From: Syntrophaceae bacterium
GTDB taxonomy: Bacteria > Desulfobacterota > SM23-61
DNA: 40,873 bases
Assembly (NCBI GenBank): GCA_013388675.1
Contig: JACAEW010000218.1
Location: 1 to 40,873, forward strand
Direction: 5' to 3'
The stretch's first letter is position 1. Each line of letters begins with the position of its first letter. A model generated the notes under the pieces. That model saw only the letters and a list, made by a program, of their open reading frames with translations, did not search any database and was not told the origin of the DNA. A program made the position numbers and the translations under genes. Of this stretch, positions 31,375 to 39,405 are shown in pieces.

Positions 31375-32448
31375 ATGCTTCCAGTCATTTCCGTCAAAGG
31401 AAAACCCCGGGAACTCGGGATTCAGTACGGCAACGAATGCCGGGAGATGATCCAGAAGAACGTTCATCTCTATTTTCGCCTCTTTCAACATTACGCCCGG
31501 CTGGACCCGAATCAGGCCATCTCCCTGGCCAAGCGGTTCGTCCCCGCGATTCAGGCCTTTGATCCGGCCATCCTGGAGGAAATCAAAGGCATTGCCGAAG
31601 GGGCGCGTTTCGCCTTCGAAGAGATCCTCGCCCTCAACGCCCGGACCGAACTGATGTATCCCGAATCCCTGGCCACGGGGGGAGAATGCACCAGCCTGGC
31701 GGCTCTCTCCGAAGCCACCGCGCGGGGGGAAGTCTTAATCGGCCAGAACTGGGATTGGAAGCCCCCTTTGACCGAGTCCACGGTTCTTCTGGAAATTGAG
31801 CAGGATGGAAAGCCCAATGTGGTGACCCTGACGGAGGCCGGGATCGTCGGAAAAATCGGCCTGAACTCGAAGGGTCTGGGGGCTTGCCTCAATATTCTAA
31901 AGTCCCCCCTGGGGTTGGTGGGAGTTCCGATTCATGTTCTCATGCGGGGAATCCTCAACTGCGAGCGGATCGGGGACGCCGTGAAGAAGGTCGTGGGACA
32001 GGATCGCGGGTCGAGCAACAACTGCCTGATCGCCCACCGGGACGGGGCGGCCCTGGATTTCGAAACTTCCCCCAATCAGTGGGACTGCATCTTTCCGGAG
32101 AAGGGAATCATCGTCCATACCAATCACTATACCTCCGAGCGGCTCAAACCCCTGGACACCAACGTTGCCGTCTATCCCGACACCCTGGTGCGATACGGCC
32201 GGGCCCGGCAAAAAATGACGGCTCGGGTCGGCCGGATCACCGGGGACGATTTCAAAGAAGTCCTCCGGGATCACGTGAACCAGCCGAATTCCATATGCCG
32301 CCACCCGGACGAGAGGGACCCCGAGCCGGAGCATGTGCAGACGGTGGCCTCCATCATCATGAACCTGACCCAGAAGGAAGTGCACATCGCTTCCGGGCCC
32401 CCCTGCCGGAACGAATATGAAACGATGAAATTCAAAGCCCTGCAATAG
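31375..32448 (+). CDS. C45-type N-terminal-nucleophile amidohydrolase (acyl-CoA:6-APA acyltransferase-like)
   Basis: A 357-residue protein resembling the C45 family (isopenicillin N acyltransferase-like). PRELGIQYGNECREMI at the N-terminus, the probable nucleophile Cys105 in GGECTSLAA, IGQNWDWKP after it, and EAGIVGKIGLNSKGLGACLNIL and a SSNNCLIAHRDGAALDFETSP segment are family-like. In this family the enzyme cuts itself just before the Cys (usually Gly-Cys; here Glu-Cys), which then becomes the N-terminal nucleophile for amide hydrolysis or acyl transfer. No signal peptide is seen. The natural substrate is unknown; acyl-amide or peptide hydrolysis is likely. An MBL hydrolase follows after 73 bases. 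Confidence 0.85.
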   Translation: MLPVISVKGKPRELGIQYGNECREMIQKNVHLYFRLFQHYARLDPNQAISLAKRFVPAIQAFDPAILEEIKGIAEGARFAFEEILALNARTELMYPESLATGGECTSLAALSEATARGEVLIGQNWDWKPPLTESTVLLEIEQDGKPNVVTLTEAGIVGKIGLNSKGLGACLNILKSPLGLVGVPIHVLMRGILNCERIGDAVKKVVGQDRGSSNNCLIAHRDGAALDFETSPNQWDCIFPEKGIIVHTNHYTSERLKPLDTNVAVYPDTLVRYGRARQKMTARVGRITGDDFKEVLRDHVNQPNSICRHPDERDPEPEHVQTVASIIMNLTQKEVHIASGPPCRNEYETMKFKALQ

Positions 32449-32521
32449 ATGGCCTTTCGTTGCAGGTTGCAGGATCCCGGTTTCGAAAGGAATCGGGAAT
32501 TCATCTCCGGAAAGGACCTTC

Positions 32522-33496
32522 ATGGCTGAAGAAATTTTTCCGAATTTATTCCGCGAGGAAATCCCCCTCCCCCAGAACCCCCTGAAAGCCATCAACTCGT
32601 ATGTCATCCAGGAGGGCGGAAGATTTCTCATGATCGACACGGGCATGAACCGTCCCGAATGCCTTCGGGCCATGGAGTCCTACATCGAGGAAATCGGGGT
32701 GGATTTAAGCCGGACCGATTTTTTCATCACCCACCTTCATGCCGATCACCTGGGGCTGGTTTCGGAGCTGGCCCAGCCTTCATCCAAGGTTTACTTCAAC
32801 CGGCCCGATTCCGAAGTGATCAACGACTCCCATCACTGGGAAGAGATGGCCGACATCGCCCGATTGAACGGGTTTCCCGAAGCGGACATTTTAACGGCCA
32901 TCAGCCGCCATCCCGGAAAGAGGTACCATGCTCGCCGTCCCCTCCCCCTGACGCTCCTGAAGGAGGGCGATCAAATCGAGATTGGAGGCTACTCCCTCCG
33001 GTGCATCGAGACGCCGGGCCACACCCGGGGTCATCTTTGCCTTTATGAGCCCGCGAAGAAATTGTTTTTCTCCGGCGACCATATCCTGGAAAGCATCACC
33101 CCGAACATCTCCCTTTGGTCCGAAGGGGATGACCCTTTGAAAAACTATCTGCAAAGCCTGGACAAAGTAAGCCCGTATGAAGTCGCTCATGTGCTTCCGG
33201 GTCACCGGGAGCTTTTCACTCACCACCGCCGCAGGATCGAAGAGCTGAAAAAGCACCACGAGACCCGGAACCAAGAAATCCTGGCCATCCTGAAGCGGGG
33301 AAAGCAGACGGCATATCAGGTCGCTTCCCAGATGACCTGGGACATCGACTGCGACCGGTGGGAAGAGTTCCCCCTTCCCCAGCAATGGTTCGCGGGAGGT
33401 GAAGCCCTGGCTCATCTTCAATACCTTCAGGGAGCCGGGCGGGTGAAAAGGGAGCTCCAAAACGGAAAAGCCCTTTTCTTCTTAGCCGGTTCCTGA
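32522..33496 (+). CDS. MBL-fold metallo-hydrolase (LACTB2-like)
   Basis: A 324-residue metallo-beta-lactamase-fold protein. The metal motif is THLHADHLG (His71, His73, Asp75, His76), with later ligands in TPGHTRGHLCLY, FSGDHIL and VLPGHRE. A C-terminal winged-helix-like part (RGKQTAYQVASQMTW, then ALAHLQYLQGAGRVKRE) resembles LACTB2/GloB-type enzymes. It probably hydrolyses a thioester, lactone or phosphoester in the cytoplasm; the substrate is open. It lies 73 bases after the C45 hydrolase in the same orientation. The upstream GAAAGGA is spaced slightly far from ATG 32522. Confidence 0.88.
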   Translation: MAEEIFPNLFREEIPLPQNPLKAINSYVIQEGGRFLMIDTGMNRPECLRAMESYIEEIGVDLSRTDFFITHLHADHLGLVSELAQPSSKVYFNRPDSEVINDSHHWEEMADIARLNGFPEADILTAISRHPGKRYHARRPLPLTLLKEGDQIEIGGYSLRCIETPGHTRGHLCLYEPAKKLFFSGDHILESITPNISLWSEGDDPLKNYLQSLDKVSPYEVAHVLPGHRELFTHHRRRIEELKKHHETRNQEILAILKRGKQTAYQVASQMTWDIDCDRWEEFPLPQQWFAGGEALAHLQYLQGAGRVKRELQNGKALFFLAGS

Positions 33497-33712
33497 AAAA
33501 ACCCTTTTCGGCCGTTGATCATCGCTCCCGCGAAAGCGCGGATCATTTCTTTTCAAGAAATCCCGGAATCCCCCTTCCGCAACCAGGAGAAGCCCAACGC
33601 ATGTAAGCACCCGTAAGAACACCCAAGGCCTTTTTCTCTGGTTGGGGCGAAGCCGCCCGTAGTGGATGTCAAAGAAACCCACACCCCGGCCATGGGCGAC
33701 AAGGCTTATGGG
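33497..33712. other. Intergenic region with a degraded dispersed repeat
   Basis: Around 33526-33546 the sequence CTCCCGCGAAAGCGCGG resembles the CCCGCGAAAGCGGG palindrome scattered in many proteobacterial genomes. ATTTCTT/AAGAAAT arms lie next to it. No gene with coding character is visible. Confidence 0.4.
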
Positions 33713-33811
33713 TTACAGGCGCCACTCCTTCATCCCTCGTTCCTGCTCGATGGATGACAGGCTGGCCCTTTGCCGGACGTTCTGCTGAACGGATGGCCTT
33801 TCCCGTTTCAT
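33713..33811 (-). CDS. Possible 32-residue peptide coupled to the GAF gene
   Basis: An ATG whose last base pair overlaps the GAF-gene stop (TGATG) opens a 32-residue frame rich in R, E, Q and S, ending GMKEWRL. There is no ribosome site of its own, so translation would depend on stop-start coupling. Nothing recognisable; included only because of the precise overlap. Confidence 0.22.
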   Translation of the reverse strand: MKRERPSVQQNVRQRASLSSIEQERGMKEWRL

Positions 33812-34377
33812 CACCAATCCCGCAAGGGGTGGTGTTCAAGCATGTCCCGCCGGAAGGATTCGTAGTCTTTCTTGAGCGTCTCGTAAAGCTTGGCATTCTC
33901 CATGGCAATGGCCCCCAGGTTGGCCACCGCTCCCACGAAGTGGATGTCCTCCTCGGTGAAATGGCGCGGTTCGGCGGTGTACACTCGCACCACCCCGACG
34001 ATTCTGTCGTGGAGCCGCATGGGCACGGAAAGGATGGTGGCGATCCCTTCTTTCTTCGCCTGTTCCCGGTACTGGATCCGCTCATCCTCCGAAGCATGCA
34101 GGGCGGCCACGACTTTGCCTTCCAGGGCGTCGTGGAGGCTCTTGTCCGCGGATACGGGGCCTTTCCTTATATACCAATCGCTTAAACCGAATGCCGCGGT
34201 ATGTTCCAGGACCTTTTCATCCGCCGAAAGGAGCATGAGGGAACATCCCTTGGCCCCTACCGCCCTGGCCACCTTTTCCACGATCGACTGAAGGATTTGG
34301 GCCGGGGCGCGGGCGGAGTTCAGGGCCGCAGCCGCTTCGTACAGGCTTTGATAATAGACCTCCGTTTTTTTTTGCAT
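33811..34377 (-). CDS. GAF-domain protein
   Basis: A 188-residue protein that is essentially one GAF domain with short helices at both ends: helical start (VYYQSLYEAAAALNSARAPAQIL), VARAVGAKGCSLMLLSADEKVLEH, GIATILSVPMRLHDRIVGVVRVYTAEPRHFTEEDI and FVGAVANLGAIAMENAKLYETLKK. GAF domains bind small ligands or chromophores and signal to partners; no output domain is attached here, so it must act through another protein. GGGAGGTAGG precedes ATG 34377. It is a single gene on the minus strand, perhaps with the tiny overlapping frame behind it. The 34378-34653 gap shows no gene. Confidence 0.82.
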   Translation of the reverse strand: MQKKTEVYYQSLYEAAAALNSARAPAQILQSIVEKVARAVGAKGCSLMLLSADEKVLEHTAAFGLSDWYIRKGPVSADKSLHDALEGKVVAALHASEDERIQYREQAKKEGIATILSVPMRLHDRIVGVVRVYTAEPRHFTEEDIHFVGAVANLGAIAMENAKLYETLKKDYESFRRDMLEHHPLRDW

Positions 34378-34653
34378 CGCCTACCTCCCGGGCTAAAGAT
34401 ATTTTGAAAACCTTTAACTCAGCCCCATCTAAGAGAATTCCCCGTTATCGAAACCGGATCGTCATTCCGACCCTCCGGGAGATAATCCTCACCCTTGAGG
34501 GAATAGATTCTCGCTTCGGAATCTATTTCTCATTCCCGCCTCCCAATATTCAAGAACTGGATGATTGGACTGGCCTACCCGGGAAGGAAACTTCCGGCCC
34601 CAAAATACTCTATGGCTTCTTGACGGTCAAGGGGCAAATCCGCCCTAGTATCC

Positions 34654-35301
34654 CTACTTTCTCGGGATATACTCAAACGAATCCAGGATCGCTTTGAGGG
34701 CCTCGCGGTCGTTCTTCCCTTCCTTTTCCAGAATCATGTAGAGGATGAAAATTTGGTAGGGCTCGGCAAAGGCATAGACCCATCCCTGCTCGCGCTTCAC
34801 GCCCTTGGCGGTATAAGTTACATATTTCTTGGCCGCGTAAGGAACCCCTTTCAGCGTGGGGCGTTCCATCGGACCGACCTCCGTCTTCAGCTCCTTGCCC
34901 AAGTCCTGCTTTAATTCGTCCTGCATTTCTCCGGTGACCGCATTGGTCAGCCCTTCGATTTTTTCCTGGTCAAAGGTCGAATAGCGGTCGGCGGCCACGA
35001 AGTCGATTTGCGCATTGGATTGGGTCTCGGGGTTGTAGAGAAAAACTTCCGATTCTTCCAGGCCATCCTTTTCGTACCCCAGATCCAGCATGAACTTGGG
35101 GTATTCGGTGCTGATCTTCCAGCCCGGGGGGGCGGCCACGTTGAAAGGGTACCGGATTCCCGTGAATTGATTCCCTTCGATCTTTCCCACCGGAGCCTTC
35201 GAGTCCACCTTGACCGCTTCCCGGACCGGGACCCCGGCGCAGCCGGCCATGGAAATGAAAAGAACGCCCAGGATCAACAACCAGGATAATTTTTTCCGCA
35301 T
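34654..35301 (-). CDS. PsbP/DUF1795-like lipoprotein
   Basis: A 215-residue predicted lipoprotein: basic start (RKK), hydrophobic core (LLILGVLFISMAG) and lipobox MAGC followed by AG. The mature domain (FNVAAPPGWKISTEYPKFMLDLGYEKDG, IDFVAADRYSTFDQEKIEGL, AAKKYVTYTAKGVKREQGWVYAFAE, ALKAILDSFEYIP) has the order of elements seen in PsbP-fold lipoproteins of unknown function. It resembles in plan, not closely in sequence, the lipoprotein at 8290-8940. GGGGAGG precedes ATG 35301 and a TTGACA promoter lies about 130 bases upstream. Confidence 0.78.
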   Translation of the reverse strand: MRKKLSWLLILGVLFISMAGCAGVPVREAVKVDSKAPVGKIEGNQFTGIRYPFNVAAPPGWKISTEYPKFMLDLGYEKDGLEESEVFLYNPETQSNAQIDFVAADRYSTFDQEKIEGLTNAVTGEMQDELKQDLGKELKTEVGPMERPTLKGVPYAAKKYVTYTAKGVKREQGWVYAFAEPYQIFILYMILEKEGKNDREALKAILDSFEYIPRK

Positions 35302-35406
35302 TTTAACCTCCCCTTGGGATCTCTCCGAATCATGGACCGGCTGTTCCCATGGTTCCTCGAACCGAGCTTTTTCCCCTGGTATTCAGCCTCTTTTTCGGCA
35401 TATTTT

Positions 35407-35437
35407 ATTTTAAACCCGGATTTACGCAGGCTGTCAA
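35407..35437 (-). promoter_or_regulatory. Candidate promoter of the 34654-35301 lipoprotein gene
   Basis: On the minus strand TTGACA (35437-35432) is followed by TTTAAA at a 17-base spacing (35414-35409), or TAAAAT at 19 bases (35412-35407). Confidence 0.5.
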
Positions 35438-35476
35438 GGAGCAAAAAAGAGCAGAAAGAATGGAGGGGTTCGGAAA

Positions 35477-35514
35477 GTCCTGTGGGGGGAATTCGTGGAT
35501 TGCCCCCACAGGAC
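35477..35514. repeat. Imperfect palindrome, second member of the ATTCATGAAT-centred family
   Basis: GTCCTGTGGGGG (35477-35488) pairs perfectly with CCCCCACAGGAC (35503-35514). The 14-base centre reads GAATTCGTGGATTG, close to the centre of the 11196-11225 palindrome. It lies just past the bacterioferritin-like gene and may also serve as its terminator. Confidence 0.65.
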
Positions 35515-35544
35515 GGTTTAACTTGTGGAAAGGGGGAAGAAGAA

Positions 35545-36003
35545 TCAGCCGACCAGAGTGGCTAGGTAGGCATCGCCCATCTTGTCCACATGGTCCTTAA
35601 TATTCTCGAAGTCGTTGTAATGTCCCTCCTCCTCCCCCAGGAGTTTCTCGAAGAGCTGTTTGGAAATCTGGTCTTTCTCCTGGGCGCAGATTATGGCCGC
35701 TTCATTGTACATTTTCAGCGCCTGGCTCTCCAGGGCCATGTCGGTTTTCAGCATCTCGGCGATGGATTGGCCTTTTTTGGCCGTGGCGTCGGGTTTGCTG
35801 GTGGGTTCTCCCTTGAGGAAAAGAATTCTCTCGGCCAAAGCCTCGGCATGCTTCATCTCCTGGATGCCGATCTCCTTCAGCTTCTTGGCCAGCTTGCCGA
35901 AATCCTGATCCTCCAGTTCGTAATGCTGGGCCATGTACTGGGTGATGGCGGAAAGCTCCCGGGCCCGGGCTTCGTTCAATAAATCGATGACCTTCTTGCT
36001 CAT
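35545..36003 (-). CDS. Bacterioferritin-like diiron protein
   Basis: A 152-residue four-helix ferritin-like protein. The diiron ligands follow the bacterioferritin spacing: Glu16 (ARELSAITQY), Glu48 and His51 (QEMKHAEALAERI), Glu91, then Glu124 and His127 (GEEEGHYND). Met49, at the position of the bacterioferritin haem ligand, is also present. It would oxidise and store iron or remove peroxide in the cytoplasm. AAGGAGG precedes ATG 36003. It is divergent from a second, related ferritin-like gene at 36204, and the two proteins align along their whole length, so they are probably an old duplication. Confidence 0.87.
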   Translation of the reverse strand: MSKKVIDLLNEARARELSAITQYMAQHYELEDQDFGKLAKKLKEIGIQEMKHAEALAERILFLKGEPTSKPDATAKKGQSIAEMLKTDMALESQALKMYNEAAIICAQEKDQISKQLFEKLLGEEEGHYNDFENIKDHVDKMGDAYLATLVG

Positions 36004-36138
36004 AATGTCCTCCTTGTCATTTGGGTTATGAATCGCTTAATATCAAATAAAATAATATGCCCGGTGGGGAAAGTAAAGAGGAAAAATGCCCCGGCCAGCG
36101 GCTGTCTTGGAGGGCGAGTCGAGCGAGTCGAAAAGGGG

Positions 36139-36166
36139 TTGCTTCGGATTGCCGTTCGTGTAGAAT
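36139..36166 (+). promoter_or_regulatory. Candidate promoter of the 36204 ferritin-like gene
   Basis: TTGCTT (36139-36144), a 16-base spacer and TAGAAT (36161-36166) lie 38 bases before ATG 36204. The -10 is good and the -35 modest. Confidence 0.45.
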
Positions 36167-36203
36167 GTTACTTTTGACCAAAAACCCATCGAGGAGGCGT
36201 AAA

Positions 36204-36650
36204 ATGGCTGTTTCTTTGGAACCGATGACCAAGGTGAGCGACAAGCTGAAGGAAAATCTGAACCAAGCCATCGCCCGGGAAATTCAGGTCAGCATCCAGT
36301 ATATGTGGCAGCATGTGCAAGTTATGGGCGTCAAAGGGGTCGCGGTGCAGGCTAAATTCAAGGAAACGGCGGTTGCGGAAATGAAACATGCGGAAAAGAT
36401 CGCCGAGCGGCTCTGGTACCTAGGGGGAACCCCGACGACCAAACCGGACCCCATCGCCGTGGGAAAATCCCTGAGGGAATTTTTAGAGCTGGATACCAAG
36501 GCGGAGGAAGAAGCGATCCTGATGTACAAGGCCATTATCGAACAGGCCCAGAAGGAAGGGGACGTGACCACCGCGTTTATTTTCAAGGAAATCCTGGAGG
36601 ACGAAGAAGAACATCACGACCTTTTCACCACCATGCTGGAAGAAGTGTAA
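36204..36650 (+). CDS. Bacterioferritin-like diiron protein, second copy
   Basis: A 148-residue ferritin-like four-helix protein. Ligands match the bacterioferritin pattern: Glu26 (AREIQVSIQY), Glu59 and His62 (AEMKHAEKIAERL), Glu101 or 102, and Glu134 with His137 (EDEEEHHDL); Met60 is at the haem-ligand position. The role is iron storage or oxygen/peroxide defence. CGAGGAGG precedes ATG 36204; the longer frame to 36057 covers promoter sequence and is not coding. The gene forms a divergent pair with 35545-36003. With the Sec peroxiredoxin it indicates defence against oxidants in an anaerobe. Confidence 0.87.
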   Translation: MAVSLEPMTKVSDKLKENLNQAIAREIQVSIQYMWQHVQVMGVKGVAVQAKFKETAVAEMKHAEKIAERLWYLGGTPTTKPDPIAVGKSLREFLELDTKAEEEAILMYKAIIEQAQKEGDVTTAFIFKEILEDEEEHHDLFTTMLEEV

Positions 36651-36775
36651 AAAGTTTCCAGTTTCAAGTTCAAAGTGAAACGGGCTTCCCCCGGTCGGAA
36701 GGGAGTCCCTTTCTTATCGGGCGGGGGCCCCGGTTCACCCCTTGTCTTCAAAGCTGCAATCCCCAACCTGAAATT

Positions 36776-37384
36776 TCATCTCACCAATTCCATTCCCCGC
36801 CCGAAAGCCATCAGATTCACCCCCAGATGAGCACCCGGGAAACTTTCGTGGATGATCTCTTCATAGGTCTTGCGGGCCAGCGGAAGAAGGCCGGTCCCGG
36901 CCACGGCTCCCACCATGATGATATTGGTATAGATCGGGGCGCCCAGGGAAAGGGCGATATCCGTGGCATCCACGAACCAGGATTTCCGGGCCAATTCTCG
37001 AATGGCCTCTTTGATCCTTTCCAGGGAAGGATATTGGGCGTCGCCCACGGTCACCGCCGTGGGGTAGATAGGCCGGGAATTGATCACCGCCGAAGTGGAT
37101 GGGTTGCCGTACTGGGCGATGACTCGCAGGGCCTCCACCGGCTCCAGGGCCACGATGAGGTCTGCCTGGCCTTCGGGGATCAAAGGGCTGAATTGGGATT
37201 CTTGGGAGATGCGCAGGTGGCTCATGACCGCCCCTCCGCGCTGGGATGCCCCATAGGTGTCCCCGATGGTGACATAATAGCTTTCCCGCACCAGGGCCCG
37301 GCCGATTAACTGGGAGGCCATGACGTTTCCCTGCCCTCCGACCCCGGCGATGATCAGGTTCAACGGGTCTTTGGATAGCTTCAT
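36776..37384 (-). CDS. iorB: Indolepyruvate:ferredoxin oxidoreductase beta subunit
   Basis: A 202-residue gamma-type domain of 2-oxoacid:ferredoxin oxidoreductases: LNLIIAGVGGQGNVMASQLIGRAL at the start, IGDTYGASQRGGAVMSHLRI, PEGQADLIVALEPVEALR and GAPIYTNIIMVGA. With IorA it converts arylpyruvates, from aromatic amino acids, to aryl-acyl-CoA with reduction of ferredoxin, or runs in reverse. ATG 37384 overlaps the iorA stop (ATGA). The longer frame to 37441 lies inside iorA. About 125 bases on its 3' side, up to the ferritin-like gene, hold only GTTTCAAGTTT-like repeat debris. Confidence 0.9.
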   Translation of the reverse strand: MKLSKDPLNLIIAGVGGQGNVMASQLIGRALVRESYYVTIGDTYGASQRGGAVMSHLRISQESQFSPLIPEGQADLIVALEPVEALRVIAQYGNPSTSAVINSRPIYPTAVTVGDAQYPSLERIKEAIRELARKSWFVDATDIALSLGAPIYTNIIMVGAVAGTGLLPLARKTYEEIIHESFPGAHLGVNLMAFGRGMELVR

Positions 37385-39297
37385 GGGTTTTCCTCTCTGA
37401 TGATGGCCGATTGGGGGCAGATGTCGGCACAGACCCCGCAACCTGTGCAGATGACCTCGTCAATCTCCGATTTCCCTTTGGCTTGGTTCCAGATCAGCCC
37501 CGGACATTTGAAAATCCGGGTGCAAAGCCGGGCGCATCCGCAGGCCTCACCCTTGCACTTTTCCGCATCCACGCGAACTTTGTAGGCGGCCTTTTCGCCC
37601 TTGGCCTTGACTAGAGCGCATTTGCGGCGGGAGATGAGGACCCGGACCCCTCCTTCCTGATTGATCAGGTCGAGGACCTTCTCGGTCGTTCCCTGGAGGT
37701 CGAAGGGATCGCAAGTTTCGACGCGTACGCCCAGGGAGGAACAGAGCTTTTCGATGTCCACCGCGGGAGCCGGCGATCCGGTGGCCGTCTCCCCGGTCCC
37801 CGCATGGGGCTGGAAACCGGTCATGGCCGTGGCGCTGTTATCCAGGACCACCAGGACGAAATTGGACTGGTTGTACACCCCGTTGATCAGGGCGGGAATG
37901 GCGGCATGAAAAAAGGTGGAGTCGCCGCAGACCGACAGCACGGGCTGGTTGAAACCGAATGGCTTCAACTGCCCGAAGCCGGTGGCCAGGCCCGTTCCCG
38001 ATCCCATGGCGTGCATGGTTTTCAACTGGTAAAAACCGGCCGGGCCCAGGCCGATGGAGTAACAGCCGATGTCCCCGGTCACGAAGCCCCCGCGCCCGTC
38101 GAGCTTGAGGGCATTCTTGATCGCCCAGAAAGTGGCCCGGTGCGGACACCCGGCGCAGAAACCCAGGTCCCGCTGGGGCACCAGGGGCTTGGTCATCTCC
38201 AGGGCCTTCTTTCCATAGTTTGAATCCCTGGGCGCATAGGGTTTGTCCATGACCCTGGATACCGCGTTGATGATCAGGTCCGGGTTGATTTCCCCGAAGG
38301 GGTGGACATGGCCGGAGCTCTTTCCATAAAAGGTCCAGGAACCGATCTCCGGGGACCATTCGGCGGCGAGTTCCTTCACGTTGTTCTCCAGGAAAGGGTC
38401 CACCTCTTCGACGAATAAAATCCGCTTGGCATTGGCCATGTGTTTGGCCAGCAGCTTGGACGGAAGAGGCCAAGTCGTTCCGACCTTGAGGATCCCTACC
38501 CGCTCCCGTAGGTTCAACGCCCTCACGGCTTCCTGGGAATAGAACCAGCCGCTTCCCGAGGTGATCATGAGAAGTTCGGGTTTCTCCGGGCCCACGTACC
38601 AGTTGAAGGGGGAATTCTCGAACGTCTCTTGCACCTTTTTCAGCTTCAGGTGAAGGGACAAGTGGCGAAGGGGGGCGGCCACGGGGATAAAGATCTTGGT
38701 GGTATCGTAACGGGCGGTCCTTTTTCCCGCGGGAAGTTCTCCCAGGAGCACGTTTCCACGGGCATGGGAAACCCGGGACACGCTCCGGACGATAACCAGA
38801 CTGTTGATGGATTCGGAGAGGTCGAAGGCATACTTGGTCATGTCCTTGGCTTCCTGGAAGGTGGCCGGCTCCAGGAGGGGAAGGTCGCCCAGCTTGGAAA
38901 TAAAACGGGAGTCTTCCTCGTTGGTGGAGGAGAGGGCAGCCGGGTCGTCCGCGGCGACCAGCACCAGACCCCCGGTTCCGACTCCGGAAAGATTCAGGTT
39001 AAGAATGAAATCCGAAGCCACGTTGACCCCGTTCTGCTTCATGGCGCTCAGGGCCCGCAGACCGGCAAAAGAGGCCGAGGCCGCGGCTTCGAGGGCCACC
39101 TTCTCGTTCACCGACCACTCCACGTAGATTCCCATGTCCTTGGCCACCTGGGAGAGGGTGCCGATGATTTCGGACGAAGGGTTGCCGGGGTAGGCCGCGG
39201 CGAACTGGACCCCTGCCTCCAGGGCCCCGCGGGCGATGGCCTCGTTTCCCATGAGGAGCTCATTGGAACCCGGAGCGTTTTTTTGGATGACCGACAT
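37381..39297 (-). CDS. iorA: Indolepyruvate:ferredoxin oxidoreductase alpha subunit
   Basis: A 638-residue thiamine-diphosphate enzyme subunit. The N-terminal pyrimidine-binding half begins LLMGNEAIARGALEAGVQFAAAYPGNPSSEI; the TPP half includes CAGCPHRATFWAIK, TGDIGCYSIGLGPAGF and CGDSTFFHAAIPALINGVYN with VLDNSATAMTG. The C-terminus carries ferredoxin clusters: a regular CTGCGVCADICP, and before it a variant C-x4-C-x-C-x3-C-x5-CP group (KCKGEACGCARLC). The complex oxidises aryl-2-oxoacids to acyl-CoA in the cytoplasm. A hairpin-forming repeat lies in its leader (39315-39379). It is followed by iorB with an overlap and preceded by an FrhB-like gene. Confidence 0.92.
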   Translation of the reverse strand: MSVIQKNAPGSNELLMGNEAIARGALEAGVQFAAAYPGNPSSEIIGTLSQVAKDMGIYVEWSVNEKVALEAAASASFAGLRALSAMKQNGVNVASDFILNLNLSGVGTGGLVLVAADDPAALSSTNEEDSRFISKLGDLPLLEPATFQEAKDMTKYAFDLSESINSLVIVRSVSRVSHARGNVLLGELPAGKRTARYDTTKIFIPVAAPLRHLSLHLKLKKVQETFENSPFNWYVGPEKPELLMITSGSGWFYSQEAVRALNLRERVGILKVGTTWPLPSKLLAKHMANAKRILFVEEVDPFLENNVKELAAEWSPEIGSWTFYGKSSGHVHPFGEINPDLIINAVSRVMDKPYAPRDSNYGKKALEMTKPLVPQRDLGFCAGCPHRATFWAIKNALKLDGRGGFVTGDIGCYSIGLGPAGFYQLKTMHAMGSGTGLATGFGQLKPFGFNQPVLSVCGDSTFFHAAIPALINGVYNQSNFVLVVLDNSATAMTGFQPHAGTGETATGSPAPAVDIEKLCSSLGVRVETCDPFDLQGTTEKVLDLINQEGGVRVLISRRKCALVKAKGEKAAYKVRVDAEKCKGEACGCARLCTRIFKCPGLIWNQAKGKSEIDEVICTGCGVCADICPQSAIIREENP

Positions 39298-39314
39298 AAA
39301 TCCTCCTGAATGGG

Positions 39315-39379
39315 GTTTCGAGTCCCGAGTTCCAGGTTTCGGGTTGGAAAAGGGAAACTTTCAACCCGAAACTCGAAAC
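39315..39379. repeat. Hairpin-forming repeat in the iorA leader
   Basis: TTTCGGGTTG (39337-39346) pairs with CAACCCGAAA (39362-39371), and GTTTCGAG (39315-39322) with CTCGAAAC (39372-39379), leaving a 14-base bulge on one side. It looks like a remnant of the TTTCGAGTTTCGGG-type spacer repeats; related words occur near 36656-36690. A regulatory role in the iorA leader is possible but unproven. Confidence 0.6.
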
Positions 39380-39405
39380 TTTATGGGGCCCGAATGCGAG
39401 ACTTA

